Assembly (NCBI RefSeq): GCF_020907275.1
Contig: NZ_JAJJWI010000003.1
Span: 1-64,000 of the forward strand
DNA from: Pontibacter silvestris
GTDB taxonomy: Bacteria; Bacteroidota; Bacteroidia; Cytophagales; Hymenobacteraceae
Length of the DNA stretch: 64,000 bases
Reading direction: 5' to 3'
A program made the translations under genes and the position numbers. A model generated the notes under the pieces. The model was not told the DNA's origin, made no database searches, and saw nothing but the letters and a program-made list of their open reading frames with translations. Shown in pieces: positions 61,972 through 64,000 of the stretch (positions within the stretch are counted from its first letter, which is position 1; each line of letters begins with the position of its first letter).

Positions 61972-63030
61972 TTACTCCCGTACTTGCATTTGCTTTTTGT
62001 TGCCCAACAGGTAGCCGATGGGGCGCATGGATGCTGTTTTATCAGAGATAATTTTGAAGATGGCCAGCAAGGGAACAAATAGAATCATACCTGTCATTCC
62101 CCATATCTGGCCACCTACTATAACTGCTACAATTACCGCCAGCGGGCTCAGCTGAATTTCCGAGCCTATAATAATAGGTTCCAGTACATAGCTTTCAATC
62201 AGTTGCACGATCAGTATTATAGTTCCGAAGAGCAGCACTGTATTAAAATTATTCTGGAAAACAAGCATGATACAAACAGGCAGCACACCACTTATGAAAG
62301 GCCCTATGTAAGGAATGATTGTAACAAGAGCGCCAAAAACAGTAAGCAGCACCGCATATGGGGTTCCAAAGGCAAGAAAAGTAATAAGGTACATGGCGGC
62401 TAAGGCTGTCATTACTTTTATGCGCCCCCATAGGTAGTGGTAAGACACTTCGCTTATTTCGTGTAGTGACTGTTTTGCTTTTGCTTCACGCTCCTTTGGC
62501 ACATACATCAGCACAACCTCCACAAACTTATCTCTGTTTAGCAGGAACAGGAAAACATAAATAATTACCAGCAGAAATTTAAAAGATGTGAACGCCAGAC
62601 CGCCTAAAAAATTGGTAAGATACTCCTGCAGCATTCCCAGAATATCATCTGAACGCTTCTGCAGCAACTGCATTTGCTTTGCTGGAGAAATACCCGACAC
62701 ACTGTATAAGTATTCCTGTAGCTGCTGCATCAGCTTTTCTGCAGCTTCCTTGATCGCAGGCAAATCATTAATAAAGCTCCCCAACTGGTAAATAAGCAAA
62801 GTAGCCACACCACTCACTCCTAGAAAAACTATTAGAGTACTTATGAAAGATGATATAATTCTGCCTGTTCCCTTTCTTTCGAACACTTTGGTGAGAGGCA
62901 CCATAAGCATAGCCAAAAAGGCAGCAAAAGCAAAGGGCTCAAAAAAACTGGATCCAAAGTACAGACCAGCAAGAACAGCAAAAAGGGTTATAAGTACAAT
63001 GTTGGTTTTCCTGAGTTTACTGTAGTTCAC
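61972..63030 (-). CDS. AI-2E-family permease (PerM/YdiK-like)
   Basis: A 352-residue membrane protein of the TqsA/YdiK/PerM family: paired N-terminal helices, a long amphipathic middle (about 115-160), then conserved VTIIPYIGPFISGVLPVCIM and LVQLIESYVLEPIIIGSEI near the end, and a C-terminal GMTGMILFVPLLAIFKII. Members transport quorum signals or ions; the substrate here is unknown. Start at GTG 63030 (VNYSKLRK) or TTG 63042; neither has a clear ribosome site. Confidence 0.88.
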   Translation of the reverse strand: MNYSKLRKTNIVLITLFAVLAGLYFGSSFFEPFAFAAFLAMLMVPLTKVFERKGTGRIISSFISTLIVFLGVSGVATLLIYQLGSFINDLPAIKEAAEKLMQQLQEYLYSVSGISPAKQMQLLQKRSDDILGMLQEYLTNFLGGLAFTSFKFLLVIIYVFLFLLNRDKFVEVVLMYVPKEREAKAKQSLHEISEVSYHYLWGRIKVMTALAAMYLITFLAFGTPYAVLLTVFGALVTIIPYIGPFISGVLPVCIMLVFQNNFNTVLLFGTIILIVQLIESYVLEPIIIGSEIQLSPLAVIVAVIVGGQIWGMTGMILFVPLLAIFKIISDKTASMRPIGYLLGNKKQMQVRE

Positions 63031-63234
63031 GTTATGAAACAAGGCTGTTGCTTTATTAAACTAGTTACTATATTATAACTGATAGTACGGTAAAACCAGT
63101 CTGAGTTTTAAAATCTGGCTCAAAAACAGCCTTAGAAGTTATAAAACAGCTTTCTTTCCATAGTACGGGTTCTCTAACTGACATTAAAGCAGGAAAGGTT
63201 ATACAAAGTATAACAAAAAAATGCGCACAGCCTG

Positions 63235-63756
63235 CTAAAGCTCCCGCTTCATTATGTACATGCCTCTGAATTCTTCTTTCATCTGGGTGAACTCCAACGT
63301 ATAAGTGCCGCACTTGTTAAAACCATTCTGTTCATAAAAGCTTACCGACCGGCTCCTATCAATTGCTTTCAGCCAGACAAGCTTCTTATTCCTTTCTCGT
63401 GCAAAAGACACGGTAAACTCTATCAGTTTACTGCCGATTCCCCTGCCTGATGCATGTTTTACCAGGTATATTCTTTCCAGCTCCAGGCACTCTTCTTCTG
63501 AGTAATTTTCTAAGGCTTTGTTTATATTCAACTTCAGAAAACCTACTAGTTTTCCTTCATCATAAATCTGGAAAAAAGCTGCATTGGGGTCAGTCAGCTC
63601 CTTTCGTAAAGCCTGTTCACTAAAGCTAAAATTTAGGTACCACTCGCCTTCGTCGTGCCAAAGGTACAGGTAATGGTCTTTATAAGCCTGTATGGATATC
63701 TGCTTTAGTTGAGATAAGCTATCGGGACTGCAAGGGACAATATTGATGTTGCTCAT
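63235..63756 (-). CDS. GNAT-family N-acetyltransferase
   Basis: A 173-residue enzyme with the GNAT core: KLVGFLKLNIN (beta4), LERIYLVKHASGRGIGSKLIEF (acetyl-CoA motif A, Arg/Gly-x-Gly) and KLVWLKAIDRSRSVSFYEQNGF (motif B). Substrate unknown. Start set at ATG 63756 (MSNINIVPC), three codons after a TTG. Confidence 0.9.
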   Translation of the reverse strand: MSNINIVPCSPDSLSQLKQISIQAYKDHYLYLWHDEGEWYLNFSFSEQALRKELTDPNAAFFQIYDEGKLVGFLKLNINKALENYSEEECLELERIYLVKHASGRGIGSKLIEFTVSFARERNKKLVWLKAIDRSRSVSFYEQNGFNKCGTYTLEFTQMKEEFRGMYIMKREL

Positions 63757-64000
63757 GAAGAGCAAACTTACAAAGAATTGGCTTTGCTTGCTTAAGCCAA
63801 GCCTACTGTATCTTTATTTTTAGTAGCGAGGCTTTTACAAAGGCAAATCATACGCTGCTTTTGTGCACCTGATGCCAACAGTTAATTACTCTGTAGCCAA
63901 TACCTTTTACAGGTGTACAAGCTTCTGAAAGCTAGGAATAACAAAAAGCCCTGCTGGTAAAATACCAGCAGGGCTTTTTGTTTGTATGTGTAAGCAGCTT
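63757..64000. other. terminal intergenic region with an orphan terminator
   Basis: No gene from 63757 to the window end. A strong hairpin (20-bp arms 63940-63959 and 63963-63982, 3-nt loop, T run) is present. The gene it serves is probably beyond the right edge of the window. Confidence 0.6.
63940..63982. terminator. strong hairpin near window edge
   Basis: AACAAAAAGCCCTGCTGGTA paired with its exact complement around AAA; GC core GCCCTGCTGG/CCAGCAGGGC. Most likely ends a leftward transcript entering from beyond 64000. Confidence 0.85.

Overview
The window looks like chromosomal DNA from a free-living, aerobic, pigmented-type Bacteroidota, most likely the Hymenobacteraceae/Cytophagales (Pontibacter-like) group. 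Supporting signs are a TonB-dependent receptor paired with a DUF4249 lipoprotein, many lipoproteins with short lipoboxes, TPR-containing sensor kinases, Bacteroidota -7 promoter elements (TAnnTTTG) upstream of a dozen genes, and families common in this phylum (DUF983, DUF2490, DUF4249, META, M61 and M28 peptidases). Base composition is moderately AT-rich. I see no rRNA, tRNA, CRISPR array, prophage or intact insertion sequence. The genus is an inference.

Layout. 0.3-5.1 kb: bestrophin-like channel, MFS transporter, secreted M28 peptidase, small HTH regulator. 5.1-9.1 kb: META lipoprotein, a disordered Asn/Arg/Asp/Gly-rich protein divergent from a catalase, then a 31-residue secreted-peptide gene with its own terminator. 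9.5-17.8 kb: serine hydrolase lipoprotein, methyltransferase, a two-gene operon of secreted amidohydrolases, and a BamA/TamA-like barrel. 17.9-22 kb: second catalase, ArsR regulator, rhodanese, AraC regulator, DUF983 protein. 22.2-27.7 kb: sbcD - YcxB-like - sbcC. 27.8-28.5 kb: an AT-rich orphan gene followed by an attC-like inverted repeat. 28.6-36.3 kb: TPR histidine kinase, SNase-like nuclease and a small lipoprotein sharing a Cys module, UspA, an uncharacterised protein, nicotinate phosphoribosyltransferase, HNH protein. 36.5-38.7 kb: a tightly overlapped four-gene two-component operon. 39-41.9 kb: thioredoxin, MsrB, and a decayed response regulator/kinase/efflux-adaptor locus. 41.9-54.5 kb: M61 peptidase, TonB receptor + DUF4249, purine nucleoside phosphorylase, SppA, RarA, DUF2490 protein, aldo/keto reductase, dienelactone hydrolase. 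54.6-64 kb: APC permease, serine hydrolase, MBL hydrolase, EamA transporter, a ygiD-type dioxygenase gene with an in-frame stop, NAD(P)-binding protein, AI-2E-type permease, GNAT acetyltransferase.

Two themes recur. One is oxidative and general stress: two catalases of different types, thioredoxin, MsrB, rhodanese with ArsR, UspA and a disordered hydrophilic protein. The other is DNA maintenance: SbcCD, RarA, an SNase-like nuclease and an HNH protein; a 62-bp perfect palindrome of the kind SbcCD is known to cut also lies in the window. Several loci are decaying (the dioxygenase, and the regulator/kinase/adaptor locus), which suggests recent gene loss in this strain or, less likely, sequencing errors. 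Convergent genes are usually separated by strong bidirectional hairpin terminators.
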